Shown: piece after piece, positions 36,266 to 46,071 of the stretch | How positions within the stretch are numbered: the first letter of the stretch is position 1 | How the letters are laid out: every line of letters starts with the position of its first letter | Assembly: GCF_040436315.1 (NCBI RefSeq) | Contig: NZ_AP031572.1 | Coordinates: forward strand, 2,232,001 to 2,296,000 | DNA: 64,000 nucleotides | Source: Synechocystis sp. LKSZ1 | Lineage (GTDB): Bacteria; Cyanobacteriota; Cyanobacteriia; Cyanobacteriales; Microcystaceae | Direction: 5' to 3' | Notes under the pieces: generated by a model | Told to the model about the DNA's origin: nothing | Databases searched by the model: none | What the model saw: only the letters and a program-made list of their open reading frames with translations | Made by a program: the position numbers and the translations under genes

Positions 36266-37789
36266 ATGATATCCAGTACACCGAGTCTATCCCCAGAACA
36301 GTGGGAATCCTTCCATCAGCTACAGCACCAACTCCGGGGGCCTGCCCATAGCGAGGCCTTTCTGGACAAGGAGGGAGGGGATATTTTGGTGTTGCCGTCC
36401 TTTAGTCTAGACCAGAGTGTAGGCGAAAAAATACCCGGCTTTCTGCACTACGAGGAGCGGCTCCTCTTTTCCTTAATTCGGTTGCGCAATCCCAAAACCC
36501 GTCTCATTTACGTGACGGCCCAGCCCCTGTCACCCCTGATCGTTGAGTATTATCTGCAACTGCTGGCGGGTATTCCCTTTTCCCACGCGCGGGAACGCTT
36601 GCTCCTCTTCACTGCCTACGATAATGCCTATAAACCCCTCACCCAAAAAATTCTAGAACGTCCCCGTTTAATCGAACGGATTCGCCAGGCCCTGCGGCCG
36701 GGCCGTTCCCACATCGTTTGTTTTAATGCCACGGCCCTGGAGGCAGAGCTATCCCTACAACTCCAAACACCCCTGCTGGCAGCTAGTCCGGCCCTGGCCT
36801 ACTGGGGGTCAAAAAGCGGGAGCCGGGAAATTTTTGCCGAGGCCGGTGTGTCCTACCCCGACGGTAGTTTTTTAGTCAATTCTGTAGAGGCCCTGTTAGC
36901 GGAAACGGTGGCCCTGTGGCAACGCCAGCCCCACCTGCGACGGGTAATGGTCAAGCTGAATGAGGGCTTTTCGGGGGAAGGCAATGCCATTTTTCCTTTG
37001 CCGACGGATCGGACGGCTCAGGCGGCCTCACCGGAACTGCTCCAGGCCTATTTACCCTGCTTGCAATGCCAGGCCCAGGGAGAAACCTGGGAAAGTTTCC
37101 TGGCCCGGATTCCCAGCCTTGGGGCCATTGTCGAGGCCTTTGTGGAGGGGGCAGAAAAGCGGTCTCCCAGCGTCCAGGGCTATATCAGTCCCCAGGGAGA
37201 GGTGAGTATTCTTTCTACCCATGACCAGATTTTGGGCGGTCCTGACCAACAGATTTATCTGGGCTGTCGTTTTCCCGCCGACGACGGCTATCGTTTGGCC
37301 CTGCAGAATTTAGGTCTCAAAATTGGCCAAGTGTTGGCCCAGCGGGGGGCCATGGAGCGTTTTGGCGTTGATTTTATGGCTGTGCGTCAGGGAGAAACTT
37401 GGGAGTTAACTGCCATTGAGATTAATCTGCGCAAGGGGGGAACGACCCATCCCTTTATGACCCTGAAGTTATTAACCAACGGCATCTACGACCCGACCAC
37501 CGGCCTGTTCTATAGTCAGGAGGGCCAGCCGAGGTATTACCTGGCCTCGGATAATTTGCAAAAACCCCAATACCATGGTCTCCTGCCCGATGACCTAATG
37601 GATATTATCGCCACCCACGGCCTACACTACAACAGCACCACCCAAACAGGGACGCTGTTTCACCTGATGGGGGCCCTATCGGAATTTGGTAAACTCGGCC
37701 TGACTTGCATTGGTCGTTCTCCGGCAGAGGCAGAGGCTATCTACCAAAAAGTGGAGCATTGTCTCGACCAGGAAACGGCTGACCCTTAA
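36266..37789 (+). CDS. PGM1-related ATP-grasp peptide ligase
   Basis: 507 residues. The central and C-terminal parts are ATP-grasp: VMVKLNEGFSGEGNAIFP (about 227-244), FGVDFMAVRQGETWELTAIE and EINLRKGGTTHPF (about 384-396, metal-binding Glu/Asn). The C-terminal part matches the PGM1 (pheganomycin) ligase C-domain as recalled. PGM1 joins a nonproteinogenic amino acid to peptides. Here no precursor peptide gene or tailoring enzyme is near, so substrate is unknown. The N-terminal 180 residues with LIYVTAQPLSPLIVEYYLQLL are conserved-looking. Confidence 0.75.
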   Translation: MISSTPSLSPEQWESFHQLQHQLRGPAHSEAFLDKEGGDILVLPSFSLDQSVGEKIPGFLHYEERLLFSLIRLRNPKTRLIYVTAQPLSPLIVEYYLQLLAGIPFSHARERLLLFTAYDNAYKPLTQKILERPRLIERIRQALRPGRSHIVCFNATALEAELSLQLQTPLLAASPALAYWGSKSGSREIFAEAGVSYPDGSFLVNSVEALLAETVALWQRQPHLRRVMVKLNEGFSGEGNAIFPLPTDRTAQAASPELLQAYLPCLQCQAQGETWESFLARIPSLGAIVEAFVEGAEKRSPSVQGYISPQGEVSILSTHDQILGGPDQQIYLGCRFPADDGYRLALQNLGLKIGQVLAQRGAMERFGVDFMAVRQGETWELTAIEINLRKGGTTHPFMTLKLLTNGIYDPTTGLFYSQEGQPRYYLASDNLQKPQYHGLLPDDLMDIIATHGLHYNSTTQTGTLFHLMGALSEFGKLGLTCIGRSPAEAEAIYQKVEHCLDQETADP

Positions 37790-37799
37790 TCCTCGACCT

Positions 37800-37822
37800 G
37801 TCTCAGCGAGACGGATTGAAAC
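37800..37822 (+). repeat. single CRISPR-repeat-like motif
   Basis: The hairpin GTCTC-AGC-GAGAC (37800-37812) is followed directly by GGATTGAAAC (37813-37822), which resembles the 3' ends of many cyanobacterial CRISPR repeats. There is no second copy within 100 bp and no cas gene in the window. It may be a lone relic or chance. Confidence 0.3.
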
Positions 37823-37889
37823 CGCTTAACATTTCCGTAATAATAGAAAACCCTAGTCTTTGATCGTGTTAAGCGTCACCACCAGGATG

Positions 37890-37924
37890 CTCGGGATGCC
37901 CCGTTAATCCCCGAGACTATTTTT
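37890..37924 (+). terminator. terminator-like hairpin in the gltB leader
   Basis: CTCGGG (37890-37895) pairs with CCCGAG (37910-37915), followed by five T (37920-37924). An alternative hairpin CGGG-ATGC-CCCG (37892-37895 with 37900-37903) uses the same left arm, so the two exclude each other. It ends 25 nt before the gltB ATG, so it could be a simple terminator of the upstream gene or an attenuator. Confidence 0.45.
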
Positions 37925-37949
37925 CCTTGCCCACCCCTCCCTAAACACC

Positions 37950-40900
37950 ATGAATCGCACGGCTGCCGTTTCTTCCCCCTTCCTTGGTCAACCCTGGCTC
38001 GTTGAAGAACGAGATGCCTGTGGCGTTGGTTTTATTGCCGATGTCCAGGGCCAGGTCAGTCATACCCTCGTTCAACAGGCTCTCAAAGCCCTGGGCTGTT
38101 TGGAACACCGAGGTGGCTGTAGTGCGGATGCGGATTCGGGCGACGGTGCGGGCATGATGACGGCTATTCCCCGACAACTCTTGGCCCAGTGGTTTACGCA
38201 ACGCAATTTAACCATGCCGGATGTAGAGCAGTTGGGGGTGGGCATGGTCTTTCTACCCCAGGAACCCGGTGCTCGGGAAGTGGCCAAGGGTTATGTCGAA
38301 GAAGTAGTCCGAACCGAGAAGTTAACGGTTTTGGGTTGGCGAGAAGTCCCTGTTAAACCGGAAGTCTTGGGGCCCCAAGCCCGCAATAACCAGCCCCACA
38401 TGGAGCAAATTTTAGTCACCTGTCCGGCAGGTTGTTCCGGGGATGAGTTGGATCGTCGCTTGTACATTGCCCGGTCTCTGGTGGGGAAAAAGTTAGCGGA
38501 TGATTTCTATGTCTGCTCCTTTTCCTGTCGCACCCTTGTCTATAAAGGCATGGTTCGTAGTGAGGTGTTAGGGGAATTTTACCTCGACCTGCAAAACCCT
38601 GATTACCAGAGCAATTTTGCGGTCTATCACCGTCGCTTCAGCACCAATACGATGCCAAAGTGGCCTTTGGCTCAGCCCATGCGCCTACTCGGTCATAACG
38701 GCGAGATTAACACTCTGCTGGGCAATATCAACTGGATGGCAGCTCGGGAAAAGGGTCTCCAAGTTCAAGGCTGGACTGAGAGCGAATTACAGGCCCTGAC
38801 CCCAGTGGTAAATCCAGCCAATAGCGATTCCTACAACCTGGATAGTGCCATGGAGTTATTGGTTCGCACGGGTCGTAGTCCCCTGGAAGCAATGATGATC
38901 CTGGTGCCTGAGGCCTACCGCAATCAACCAGCCCTGAAGGATTATCCTGAAATTGTCGATTTCTACGAGTACTATGGGGGCTTCCAGGAGGCCTGGGATG
39001 GCCCGGCCCTGTTGGTTTTTAGCGATGGCAAAACCGTCGGGGCGGGTCTAGACCGCAATGGCCTGCGGCCGGCCCGTTACTGCATCACCAAAGATAACTA
39101 CATTGTGGTGGGGTCGGAAGCTGGAGTAGTGGATCTCCCCGAAGCTGACATTATTGAAAAAGGACGCCTGGCTCCTGGCCAGATGATCGCTGTTGATCTG
39201 CAAAATCAGCAAATCCTGAAAAACTGGCAGATTAAACAACAAGTTGCCCAAAAACATCCCTACGGTGCTTGGCTCCAACAGTACCGTCAGGAAATTCGCT
39301 CTGAGCAGTTTTCTGAAAGCACTCTTTTTAATGATCCGGCCCAGGTTCTGCAACAACAGACGGCCTTTGGCTATAGTGCTGAAGACCTGGACATGGTGAT
39401 CGTGCCCATGGCCAGCCAGGGGAAAGAACCCACCTTTTGCATGGGGGATGATACCCCCCTAGCCATTCTTTCCAGCAAACCCCACCTCCTCTACGACTAC
39501 TTCAAACAACGCTTTGCCCAGGTGACGAATCCCCCCATTGACCCCCTGCGGGAAAATCTGGTGATGTCCCTGAGCATGAGTTTGGGAGAACGGGGGAAAT
39601 TACTGGAACCCCAGGCGACTTCAGCTCAGTTGATTAAATTACAATCCCCAGTCCTTAACGAGCTAGAACTGGCCCAGATTCAACAGTCCAGCTTGCCCTC
39701 TGCGATACTCTCCACCCAATTTGACCTGACGGCCGGCCCTTCAGCCCTGGAAAGCGCGATCACGGCCCTGACCCAATCTGCCACGGAAGCAGTCAAAGCC
39801 GGAGCGAAAATCCTGATTCTGAGTGACCGTCCCCAGGGCCAAGCGCTAACGGAAAATACCAGCTATATTCCCCCCCTGCTAGCCGTAGGAGCTGTGCACC
39901 ATCACCTCATTCGGTCGGGCCTGCGTCTCAAGGCCTCCCTGGTCGTCGATACGGCCCAATGCTGGAGTACCCATCACTTTGCTTGCTTGATTGGTTACGG
40001 CGCTTCGGCGGTTTGTCCCTACCTGGCCCTGGAATCAGTACGCCAGTGGTGGCAAGACCCCAAAACCCAAAAGCTGATGGAAAACGGCAAGCTCAATGCC
40101 ATTACCTTAGCTAAAGCCTTGCAGAATTATCGTCAATCGGTGGAAGCAGGCCTGTTTAAAATTCTCTCCAAAATGGGTATTTCCCTGCTGGCCTCCTACC
40201 ACGGGGCCCAGATTTTTGAGGCCATTGGTCTAGGGGCTGAGTTGGTGGAATTGGCCTTTGCCGGAACAACCAGTCGAGTGGGGGGCCTGAATTTAACGGA
40301 AGTGGCCCAGGAGGTGATCGCTTTCCACAGCAAGGCCTTCCCGGAATTAACTGCAAAAAAATTAGAAAACTACGGGTTTGTCAACTACCGTCCCGGCGGC
40401 GAGTACCACATGAATTCCCCGGAAATGGCCAAGGCCCTGCATAAAGCAGTGGCAGCCTATCAAATGGGGGCCAATGGGGTGAATCAAGAAGCCTATAACC
40501 ATTACGAGGTCTATCGCCGTTATCTTCAGGAGCGTCCAGTCACGGCCCTGCGGGATCTTTTAGATTTCAATCCCGACCGCACGGCAATTCCTTTGGATCA
40601 GGTTGAATCAGTCGAAGAAATTGTCAAACGCTTCTGTACCGGCGGTATGTCCCTAGGGGCCCTCTCCCGCGAGGCCCATGAAACCCTGGCCATTGCCATG
40701 AACCGCATGGGGGCCAAATCCAACTCCGGCGAAGGCGGCGAAGATACGGTGCGCTATCTCAAACTCAATGACGTGGATAGTGACGGCAATTCTCCGACCT
40801 TACCCCACTTAAAAGGCCTGCAAAATGGCGACACCGCCTGCTCTGCGATTAAACAAGTGGCCTCGGGTCGCTTTGGGGTCACGCCGGAATACCTCACCAG

Positions 40901-42587
40901 TGGTCAACAGATCGAAATCAAAATGGCCCAGGGGGCCAAACCCGGTGAGGGAGGCCAACTGCCAGGGGCTAAGGTCAGTCCCTACATCGCCATGCTACGT
41001 CGCTCTAAACCCGGTGTTACCCTCATTTCACCGCCGCCTCACCATGATATTTACTCTATCGAAGACTTAGCTCAACTGATCTTTGATCTACACCAGATCA
41101 ATCCTGTGGCTCAAGTTTCGGTCAAACTGGTGGCGGAAATTGGCATTGGCACCATTGCCGCTGGGGTCGCCAAGGCCAACGCTGATATTATCCAAATTTC
41201 GGGTCATGATGGGGGGACAGGAGCCTCTCCCCTGAGTTCCATTAAACATGCCGGTTCTCCCTGGGAATTGGGGGTGACAGAAGTCCACCGCGTCCTTTTG
41301 GAAAATCAACTACGGGATCGAGTCCTGCTCCGGGCCGATGGCGGTCTGAAAACGGGCTGGGATGTGGTCATGGCAGCCCTAATGGGGGCTGAGGAATTTG
41401 GCTTTGGTTCCATTGCCATGATTGCGGAGGGCTGTATTATGGCGCGGGTCTGCCATACCAACAATTGTCCGGTGGGAGTTGCGACCCAGCAAGAACGTCT
41501 GCGCCAACGCTTTAGCGGGGCCCCTGGACAGGTGGTCAACTTCTTCTACTTCATTGCCGAGGAAGTCCGCTCAATCCTGGCCCACCTGGGTTATCGCCGT
41601 CTTGATGATCTGATTGGCCGTACCGATCTACTCAAAATCCGCTCGGATGTGCAGTTGAGTAAAACCCAGGCCCTGAACCTAGACTGTTTGCTGAACCTGC
41701 CCAACGTCAAAGAACACCGAGAGTGGCTCCAACATGAAGCCGTCCACAGTAATGGCCCTGTTCTGGATGACACGATCCTGGCCGACCGGGATATTCAGGA
41801 TGCCATCACCCACCAGAGCCAAATTACTAAAACCTATCACCTGGTGAATACCGACCGTACCGTGGGGACTCGTCTCGCTGGGGCAATCGCCAAACAGTAT
41901 GGCAACAATGGCTTTACTGGCCAGATTACCCTCAATTTCCAAGGAGCGGCGGGCCAGAGTTTCGGGGCCTTTAACCTAGATGGCATGACCCTCCACCTGC
42001 AAGGAGAAGCCAATGATTACGTCGGCAAGGGCATGCACGGCGGGGAAATCGTGATCGTACCGCCACCGAACGCGACCTATGCCCCCGAGGATAACGTCAT
42101 TATCGGTAATACCTGTCTCTACGGCGCGACTGGGGGAACCCTCTACGCCAATGGCCGGGCTGGGGAACGCTTTGCGGTTCGTAACTCTTTGGGTAAAGCC
42201 GTGATTGAAGGGGCCGGCGACCACTGCTGTGAATACATGACGGGCGGGGTTGTCGTTGTCCTGGGGTCTGTGGGCCGTAATGTCGGAGCGGGCATGACCG
42301 GTGGTCTGGCCTATTTCTTAGATGAAGACAACAGCCTACCGGAGAAAATTAACCCCGAAATTATCAAACTGCAACGGATTACTTCACCCAAGGGAGAAGA
42401 GCAGTTAAAGGCCCTGATCCAGGCCCATAGCTCACAGACAGGTAGCCCGAAAGCTAAACGGATTCTGGCAAACTGGTCGGATTATCTGGGCCAATTTTGG
42501 CAGGCTGTACCACCATCAGAAGCCAATTCCCCGGAAGTGAATGCTACGGTCTCAGTGGTAGGAGAAAAGACGTTAACGTCGGTATAA
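37950..42587 (+). CDS. gltB: glutamate synthase large subunit
   Basis: 1545 residues. A 23-residue propeptide precedes the Ntn nucleophile Cys24 ([14 protein letters not shown]). Domain order: glutaminase (about 24-430), central domain (about 470-770), FMN-binding synthase domain (about 830-1210; [31 protein letters not shown]), the 3Fe-4S Cys cluster ([15 protein letters not shown]), and the C-terminal beta-helix domain (about 1270-1530; [16 protein letters not shown]-type). It makes two glutamates from glutamine and 2-oxoglutarate. It resembles the NADH-type GltB (Sll1502) of Synechocystis more than the ferredoxin type, from memory; gltD is not adjacent, as in other cyanobacteria. Confidence 0.95.
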   Translation: MNRTAAVSSPFLGQPWLVEERDACGVGFIADVQGQVSHTLVQQALKALGCLEHRGGCSADADSGDGAGMMTAIPRQLLAQWFTQRNLTMPDVEQLGVGMVFLPQEPGAREVAKGYVEEVVRTEKLTVLGWREVPVKPEVLGPQARNNQPHMEQILVTCPAGCSGDELDRRLYIARSLVGKKLADDFYVCSFSCRTLVYKGMVRSEVLGEFYLDLQNPDYQSNFAVYHRRFSTNTMPKWPLAQPMRLLGHNGEINTLLGNINWMAAREKGLQVQGWTESELQALTPVVNPANSDSYNLDSAMELLVRTGRSPLEAMMILVPEAYRNQPALKDYPEIVDFYEYYGGFQEAWDGPALLVFSDGKTVGAGLDRNGLRPARYCITKDNYIVVGSEAGVVDLPEADIIEKGRLAPGQMIAVDLQNQQILKNWQIKQQVAQKHPYGAWLQQYRQEIRSEQFSESTLFNDPAQVLQQQTAFGYSAEDLDMVIVPMASQGKEPTFCMGDDTPLAILSSKPHLLYDYFKQRFAQVTNPPIDPLRENLVMSLSMSLGERGKLLEPQATSAQLIKLQSPVLNELELAQIQQSSLPSAILSTQFDLTAGPSALESAITALTQSATEAVKAGAKILILSDRPQGQALTENTSYIPPLLAVGAVHHHLIRSGLRLKASLVVDTAQCWSTHHFACLIGYGASAVCPYLALESVRQWWQDPKTQKLMENGKLNAITLAKALQNYRQSVEAGLFKILSKMGISLLASYHGAQIFEAIGLGAELVELAFAGTTSRVGGLNLTEVAQEVIAFHSKAFPELTAKKLENYGFVNYRPGGEYHMNSPEMAKALHKAVAAYQMGANGVNQEAYNHYEVYRRYLQERPVTALRDLLDFNPDRTAIPLDQVESVEEIVKRFCTGGMSLGALSREAHETLAIAMNRMGAKSNSGEGGEDTVRYLKLNDVDSDGNSPTLPHLKGLQNGDTACSAIKQVASGRFGVTPEYLTSGQQIEIKMAQGAKPGEGGQLPGAKVSPYIAMLRRSKPGVTLISPPPHHDIYSIEDLAQLIFDLHQINPVAQVSVKLVAEIGIGTIAAGVAKANADIIQISGHDGGTGASPLSSIKHAGSPWELGVTEVHRVLLENQLRDRVLLRADGGLKTGWDVVMAALMGAEEFGFGSIAMIAEGCIMARVCHTNNCPVGVATQQERLRQRFSGAPGQVVNFFYFIAEEVRSILAHLGYRRLDDLIGRTDLLKIRSDVQLSKTQALNLDCLLNLPNVKEHREWLQHEAVHSNGPVLDDTILADRDIQDAITHQSQITKTYHLVNTDRTVGTRLAGAIAKQYGNNGFTGQITLNFQGAAGQSFGAFNLDGMTLHLQGEANDYVGKGMHGGEIVIVPPPNATYAPEDNVIIGNTCLYGATGGTLYANGRAGERFAVRNSLGKAVIEGAGDHCCEYMTGGVVVVLGSVGRNVGAGMTGGLAYFLDEDNSLPEKINPEIIKLQRITSPKGEEQLKALIQAHSSQTGSPKAKRILANWSDYLGQFWQAVPPSEANSPEVNATVSVVGEKTLTSV

Positions 42588-42602
42588 GTTACTCAAAACT
42601 TG

Positions 42603-42644
42603 GTTAGTATGAGGGGAGCAATCTTAAATCTCCCCTCACCTAAC
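42603..42644 (+). terminator. strong hairpin after gltB
   Basis: A 9-bp stem TGAGGGGAG (42610-42618) / CTCCCCTCA (42630-42638) is extended by GTTAG (42603-42607) / CTAAC (42640-42644) across a small bulge. It lies 15 nt after the gltB stop. No T tract follows at once, so it may end transcription with help or protect the 3' end. Confidence 0.6.
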
Positions 42645-42754
42645 AGATATTGGCAAAATTTTGTGAACTCAAAGCTATGCACTAACGCATTCTACAAAAT
42701 CAGCGATTTTTCTTTATTGTTTAATGTTTAATTCTAAAACTGAAAGCTAAACTA

Positions 42755-43750
42755 ATGAGTGAATTATCCCAGAGTAACGATGAAATTCTGGCACTGTTAA
42801 TCGAAAAACAGACTCATAAAATTATAGAAAGCTATAATAAGCAAGATTGTTATTTTTCGATTAGGCAAAACTTTGATTTGGAGCAGTTCCTATGGATTAT
42901 TGCAACACAAATTTATTCATCTATTGGGGAGAAAATAGATTTTATTAAAACCAAGAAAATTATAAAACAATATCAAGCATCAGCTTATTCACTTCATGCT
43001 CTTGAAGAAAAAAACAAGAGGCAGGAACAAAAAAGAATTGGGCTTGAAAAAATCCAGAAAAGAAAAGATATTATATACGGCGAAATCGAACTATTAGAGT
43101 CACAACTAGGACAAATACTTGATCAAAACATCCTAGACAAATCAATTAACAAGTCAACGCAAGAAAAAAATATTCTATTAAAAATAATTAAATTCAAAGA
43201 AGAATTGCAAAATTTATTTGTGACGCAAAGAGAAATGATATTATCTGAAATAAAACAGGCAGAGATTGATTACGATTTTGTGCTTATAGCAAAATTAAAA
43301 TTTCAAGATCTCGTCTTCCTTGAAGAGAAAATAGAAAAAATCAGCAATGAACTATTACAATTGAGCACCCAGATTAATTCAAAGGTGCAAGAAGAGGAAA
43401 TGGCTGAAGAAAAGAAAAAATCATACTTCTTGGAAATCATAAAACAGGTAGAAAATACCCTTGGCAAAGAAGATATTTTGATAGAGATACTTGAATTAAT
43501 TGAATCACAACTAGAAATTGATTATCAATTAATGAAAGTTGATTCTAGTATATCCAATGATTTAAGAGCGGATGAATTAGATACAATTGAGTTATCAATG
43601 GAAATTGAAGAGTTAGTCCATGTAGAAATCCCCAATGAACTACTGGGATCATATCGTGTAGGTGGATTATCTGACGGGACATCTTATCCTATTTCTTGCT
43701 CAATCAGAGAGCTTCTAGAATTTATTTCAAGCAAGCTAAATACACTTTAA
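42755..43750 (+). CDS. coiled-coil protein with C-terminal serine-less acyl-carrier-like domain
   Basis: 331 residues in AT-rich DNA unlike the neighbours. Residues about 85-240 are strongly charged (KERI heptads) and predicted coiled coil. Residues about 240-329 align with acyl carrier protein: helix I ILELIESQLEID, then NDLRADELDTIELSMEIEEL, then VHVEIPNELL and, after a roughly 15-residue insert, SIRELLEFISSKL. The ACP consensus DLGADSLDTVEL has the phosphopantetheine Ser where Glu274 (codon GAA, 43574-43576) stands here. It therefore cannot carry a 4'-phosphopantetheine arm at that site. Function is unknown; a scaffold or binding role is inferred. The next gene (DUF29) is 93 bp away. Confidence 0.7.
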   Translation: MSELSQSNDEILALLIEKQTHKIIESYNKQDCYFSIRQNFDLEQFLWIIATQIYSSIGEKIDFIKTKKIIKQYQASAYSLHALEEKNKRQEQKRIGLEKIQKRKDIIYGEIELLESQLGQILDQNILDKSINKSTQEKNILLKIIKFKEELQNLFVTQREMILSEIKQAEIDYDFVLIAKLKFQDLVFLEEKIEKISNELLQLSTQINSKVQEEEMAEEKKKSYFLEIIKQVENTLGKEDILIEILELIESQLEIDYQLMKVDSSISNDLRADELDTIELSMEIEELVHVEIPNELLGSYRVGGLSDGTSYPISCSIRELLEFISSKLNTL

Positions 43751-43843
43751 ATATTGAGGTAACAGACCAAGCACTTACCCTAATGAAAGTATTATTTATC
43801 TTATCTGTTTTTTACTCTTATTAATTTAACAATCTGCTGAAAT

Positions 43844-44311
43844 ATGAGAGAAACACTCTATAACAATGATTTCCAAGGATGGATTGAAGAAACGATTCAT
43901 CACCTAGAAAACCAACAATTTGATCAATTAGATATTCAAAACTTAATTGAGGAATTAGCAGAATTGGGACGTTCGGAAAAAAGGTCATTAGAGAGCAACT
44001 TGATGATTTTGATTGCCCATTTGCTCAAACTCCGTATTCAACAAGACGTGCCGGAAGCCATGAAAGGTAGTTGGTATGATTCTGTCGTTGAACATCGTCA
44101 ACGGGTTTGCAAAAGCCTACGAGATACCCCTTCTCTCAAAGGCTATCTGGCATCAGCAATTGAATCAGCCTATCCCGATGCCCGCAAGGTAGCGATTAAG
44201 GAGGGAAAATTAGCTAAGTTCGGCGTTCGTATTCCTCCAGAGTTCGATTATCCTCCAACCTGTCCTTTTACCCTAGAACAACTACTAGATGAGGATTTTA
44301 TGGGGGGCTAG
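43844..44311 (+). CDS. DUF29 family protein
   Basis: 155 residues. DUF29 features are clear: YNNDFQGWIEETIHHLENQQFDQLDIQNLIEELAELG in order, then LLKLRIQQDVPE and GSWYDSVVEHRQRV. These small helical proteins are abundant in cyanobacteria and often multi-copy in accessory regions, and their function is not established. AT content is intermediate between the pseudo-ACP gene and the core genes. Confidence 0.85.
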   Translation: MRETLYNNDFQGWIEETIHHLENQQFDQLDIQNLIEELAELGRSEKRSLESNLMILIAHLLKLRIQQDVPEAMKGSWYDSVVEHRQRVCKSLRDTPSLKGYLASAIESAYPDARKVAIKEGKLAKFGVRIPPEFDYPPTCPFTLEQLLDEDFMGG

Positions 44312-44621
44312 CCTTAATCAGTCTAAATTCAGTTACTAATAAAGCGTTAGTTTTTTGGTAAGGATTCAGGTCATACAAAAAGCATCCAAATTCATGCTGT
44401 GTAACGATTTGGGCTAATTACGGCAAAATCTTCGTTCTCATTAAGAAACGCTGAAAGCCTTAATTTTCATGCTTATTGAGAATGAAACTGTTAGTTTAGC
44501 GAGTTCTTAGATTTTATAAGTCGCTCTGTGACCATGTTTAAGGCACCTGAATCCTTACCTTGTCTCTCCTCTTTTTTATTCGATCTTTCGCTCTCTGATA
44601 GAAGAGCGATAAACTCCTCAA
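44312..44621. other. AT-rich non-coding stretch
   Basis: About 310 bp without a gene. A 7-bp inverted repeat TCGCTCT / AGAGCGA lies near 44586-44607, just past the 3' end of the cytochrome gene (minus strand), with no T tract in either direction. Confidence 0.4.
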
Positions 44622-45200
44622 CTACTCTTTATCTAGCCATTCGGGAGTCAAGGTACGGAAGTCAAATTGCGCTACGTTGGGATGACAGGCCACGCAACTC
44701 TTGACGGTCATATCCGAGGGTAGATCTACCCGGGGATGCAGGGCCTTGAAAAAGCGGGATTTCTCGGCGTAGAGAGGTACCGGAGTATTGGGGGGCAAGG
44801 GCCGGGAAAAGGTACTGACGTAGTCCCAGATCAGCAACTGCGTTAGACGGTTGAGGTTGGGAATTGTCGTCCCAAAATGCTTATCGGGCCGGCGCAGGAT
44901 TTGTTGCCAACTTTCCAGGGGCAAGACTTCGGGCGGCAGGGCAATATGACAGCCAGCACAGGTTTCAAGATAGGCTTCAAAGCCCGGTTGGTAGCGGCTG
45001 GGAATGGGATCGACTGGACGAGCATTGGCTGGGATTCCTCCAGGGGAGGGGAGGGCCTCCGGGAGTGTCACCTGGGCTACAGGGCCAGGTAAAGAGGGCA
45101 ATTCTAGGGCAAGGGCTAGGCCCCAGCCCAAACTGCTACAACAGAGCCACAGAAGTCCTAGGAGGAGGTAGCGTTGCCAGCGTGAAGGGAAGAAGGACAT
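44622..45200 (-). CDS. membrane-anchored or exported dihaem cytochrome c
   Basis: 192 residues. A hydrophobic N-terminal segment (about 11-33) is a signal or anchor. Two c-haem sites are present: CAGCH (81-85) and CVACH (169-173). The spacer holds LPLESWQQILRRPDKHFG and LLIWDYVSTFSRP. The family looks cyanobacterial; its redox partner is not known. Its ATG overlaps the lpxC stop (TAATG), so the two are translationally coupled. Confidence 0.82.
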   Translation of the reverse strand: MSFFPSRWQRYLLLGLLWLCCSSLGWGLALALELPSLPGPVAQVTLPEALPSPGGIPANARPVDPIPSRYQPGFEAYLETCAGCHIALPPEVLPLESWQQILRRPDKHFGTTIPNLNRLTQLLIWDYVSTFSRPLPPNTPVPLYAEKSRFFKALHPRVDLPSDMTVKSCVACHPNVAQFDFRTLTPEWLDKE

Positions 45201-46054
45201 TAACCAGTACCCCCGGAAGAATCAAATTGTTGCTGGGCCCAATCCTCAAGCTGTTGGGCAAGACGGGTGTGGAGCCGATGGCTGGCCTTGTAGGCCACGA
45301 TATGGGCCTGGGGTAAGGAGCCGAGTAAAGCGAGATCCCCTAGCAAATCCAACAGTTTGTGACGCACCGGCTCATCAGCAAAACGGAGGGGGGGATTGAG
45401 CCAGGTTTCATGGTCACAGACAAGGGCATTCTCCAAACTGCCCCCCTTGATCAGGCCGGTTTCTCGGAGGTGGGCTATTTGGTCGGCAAAGCCAAAGGTG
45501 CGAGCCCCCGCTAGGGCCTGGGCAAAGTTCTCTGCCTGGGGTTGCCAGGTTAACCACTGCTGCCCGATGGGGGCATAGGTAAAGTCAATACCATAGCTTA
45601 GACGTAGGTCGGGACTGGGAAAAGCCGCCACAAAGGCATCCTTTTCCTGCACCGACAGGGGCATTGTCAGAACCCAAGGCGTTTCGCCAGTAGCATAGGG
45701 TGTTAGGCCACTACTCTCTAAGGCCTGAAGCCAGGGAAGGGCCGAACCATCACAGAGGGGGACTTCCGGGCCATCAATGTCTATGCGAACATCTTCAATC
45801 CCTAAGGCCACCAAGGCCGCTAAAAGATGCTCTACGGTGCGTACGGTGGCTGGCGGGGTTCCTAATTCGGTAGAAAGTAGACTCTCCCGCACCTGACGGA
45901 GATTTGCCGGAATGATTGGTTGGTCGGGTAAATCCACCCGCACAAAAAAGCGGCCCTGGCCAGGGGAAGCAGGATGCAGGGCCACTCGAGTCGTCAGGCC
46001 CAGATGCAACCCGACCCCTTCAACAATCACGCTGGTGGTTAACCGATGTCCCAT
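45200..46054 (-). CDS. lpxC: UDP-3-O-acyl-N-acetylglucosamine deacetylase
   Basis: 284 residues from ATG 46054 ([19 protein letters not shown]), with AGGGA 7 nt upstream; an ATG at 46069 is possible. The LpxC family is clear from [20 protein letters not shown] (zinc His in EHLLAA), [15 protein letters not shown], the late zinc motif [15 protein letters not shown] and the acid-base His near the end ([10 protein letters not shown]). It is the committed step of lipid A synthesis at the inner membrane. It follows bamA closely and is followed by a cytochrome gene instead of the usual fabZ-lpxA. Confidence 0.94.
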   Translation of the reverse strand: MGHRLTTSVIVEGVGLHLGLTTRVALHPASPGQGRFFVRVDLPDQPIIPANLRQVRESLLSTELGTPPATVRTVEHLLAALVALGIEDVRIDIDGPEVPLCDGSALPWLQALESSGLTPYATGETPWVLTMPLSVQEKDAFVAAFPSPDLRLSYGIDFTYAPIGQQWLTWQPQAENFAQALAGARTFGFADQIAHLRETGLIKGGSLENALVCDHETWLNPPLRFADEPVRHKLLDLLGDLALLGSLPQAHIVAYKASHRLHTRLAQQLEDWAQQQFDSSGGTG

Positions 46055-46071
46055 GTCTATCCCTACCATGG

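Noticed and set aside
37786-37860. CRISPR array
   Set aside because: Only one repeat-like motif is present, with no second copy and no cas genes; kept only as a lone motif.
44586-44607. Terminator of the dihaem cytochrome gene
   Set aside because: The inverted repeat lacks a T tract in the transcribed direction.
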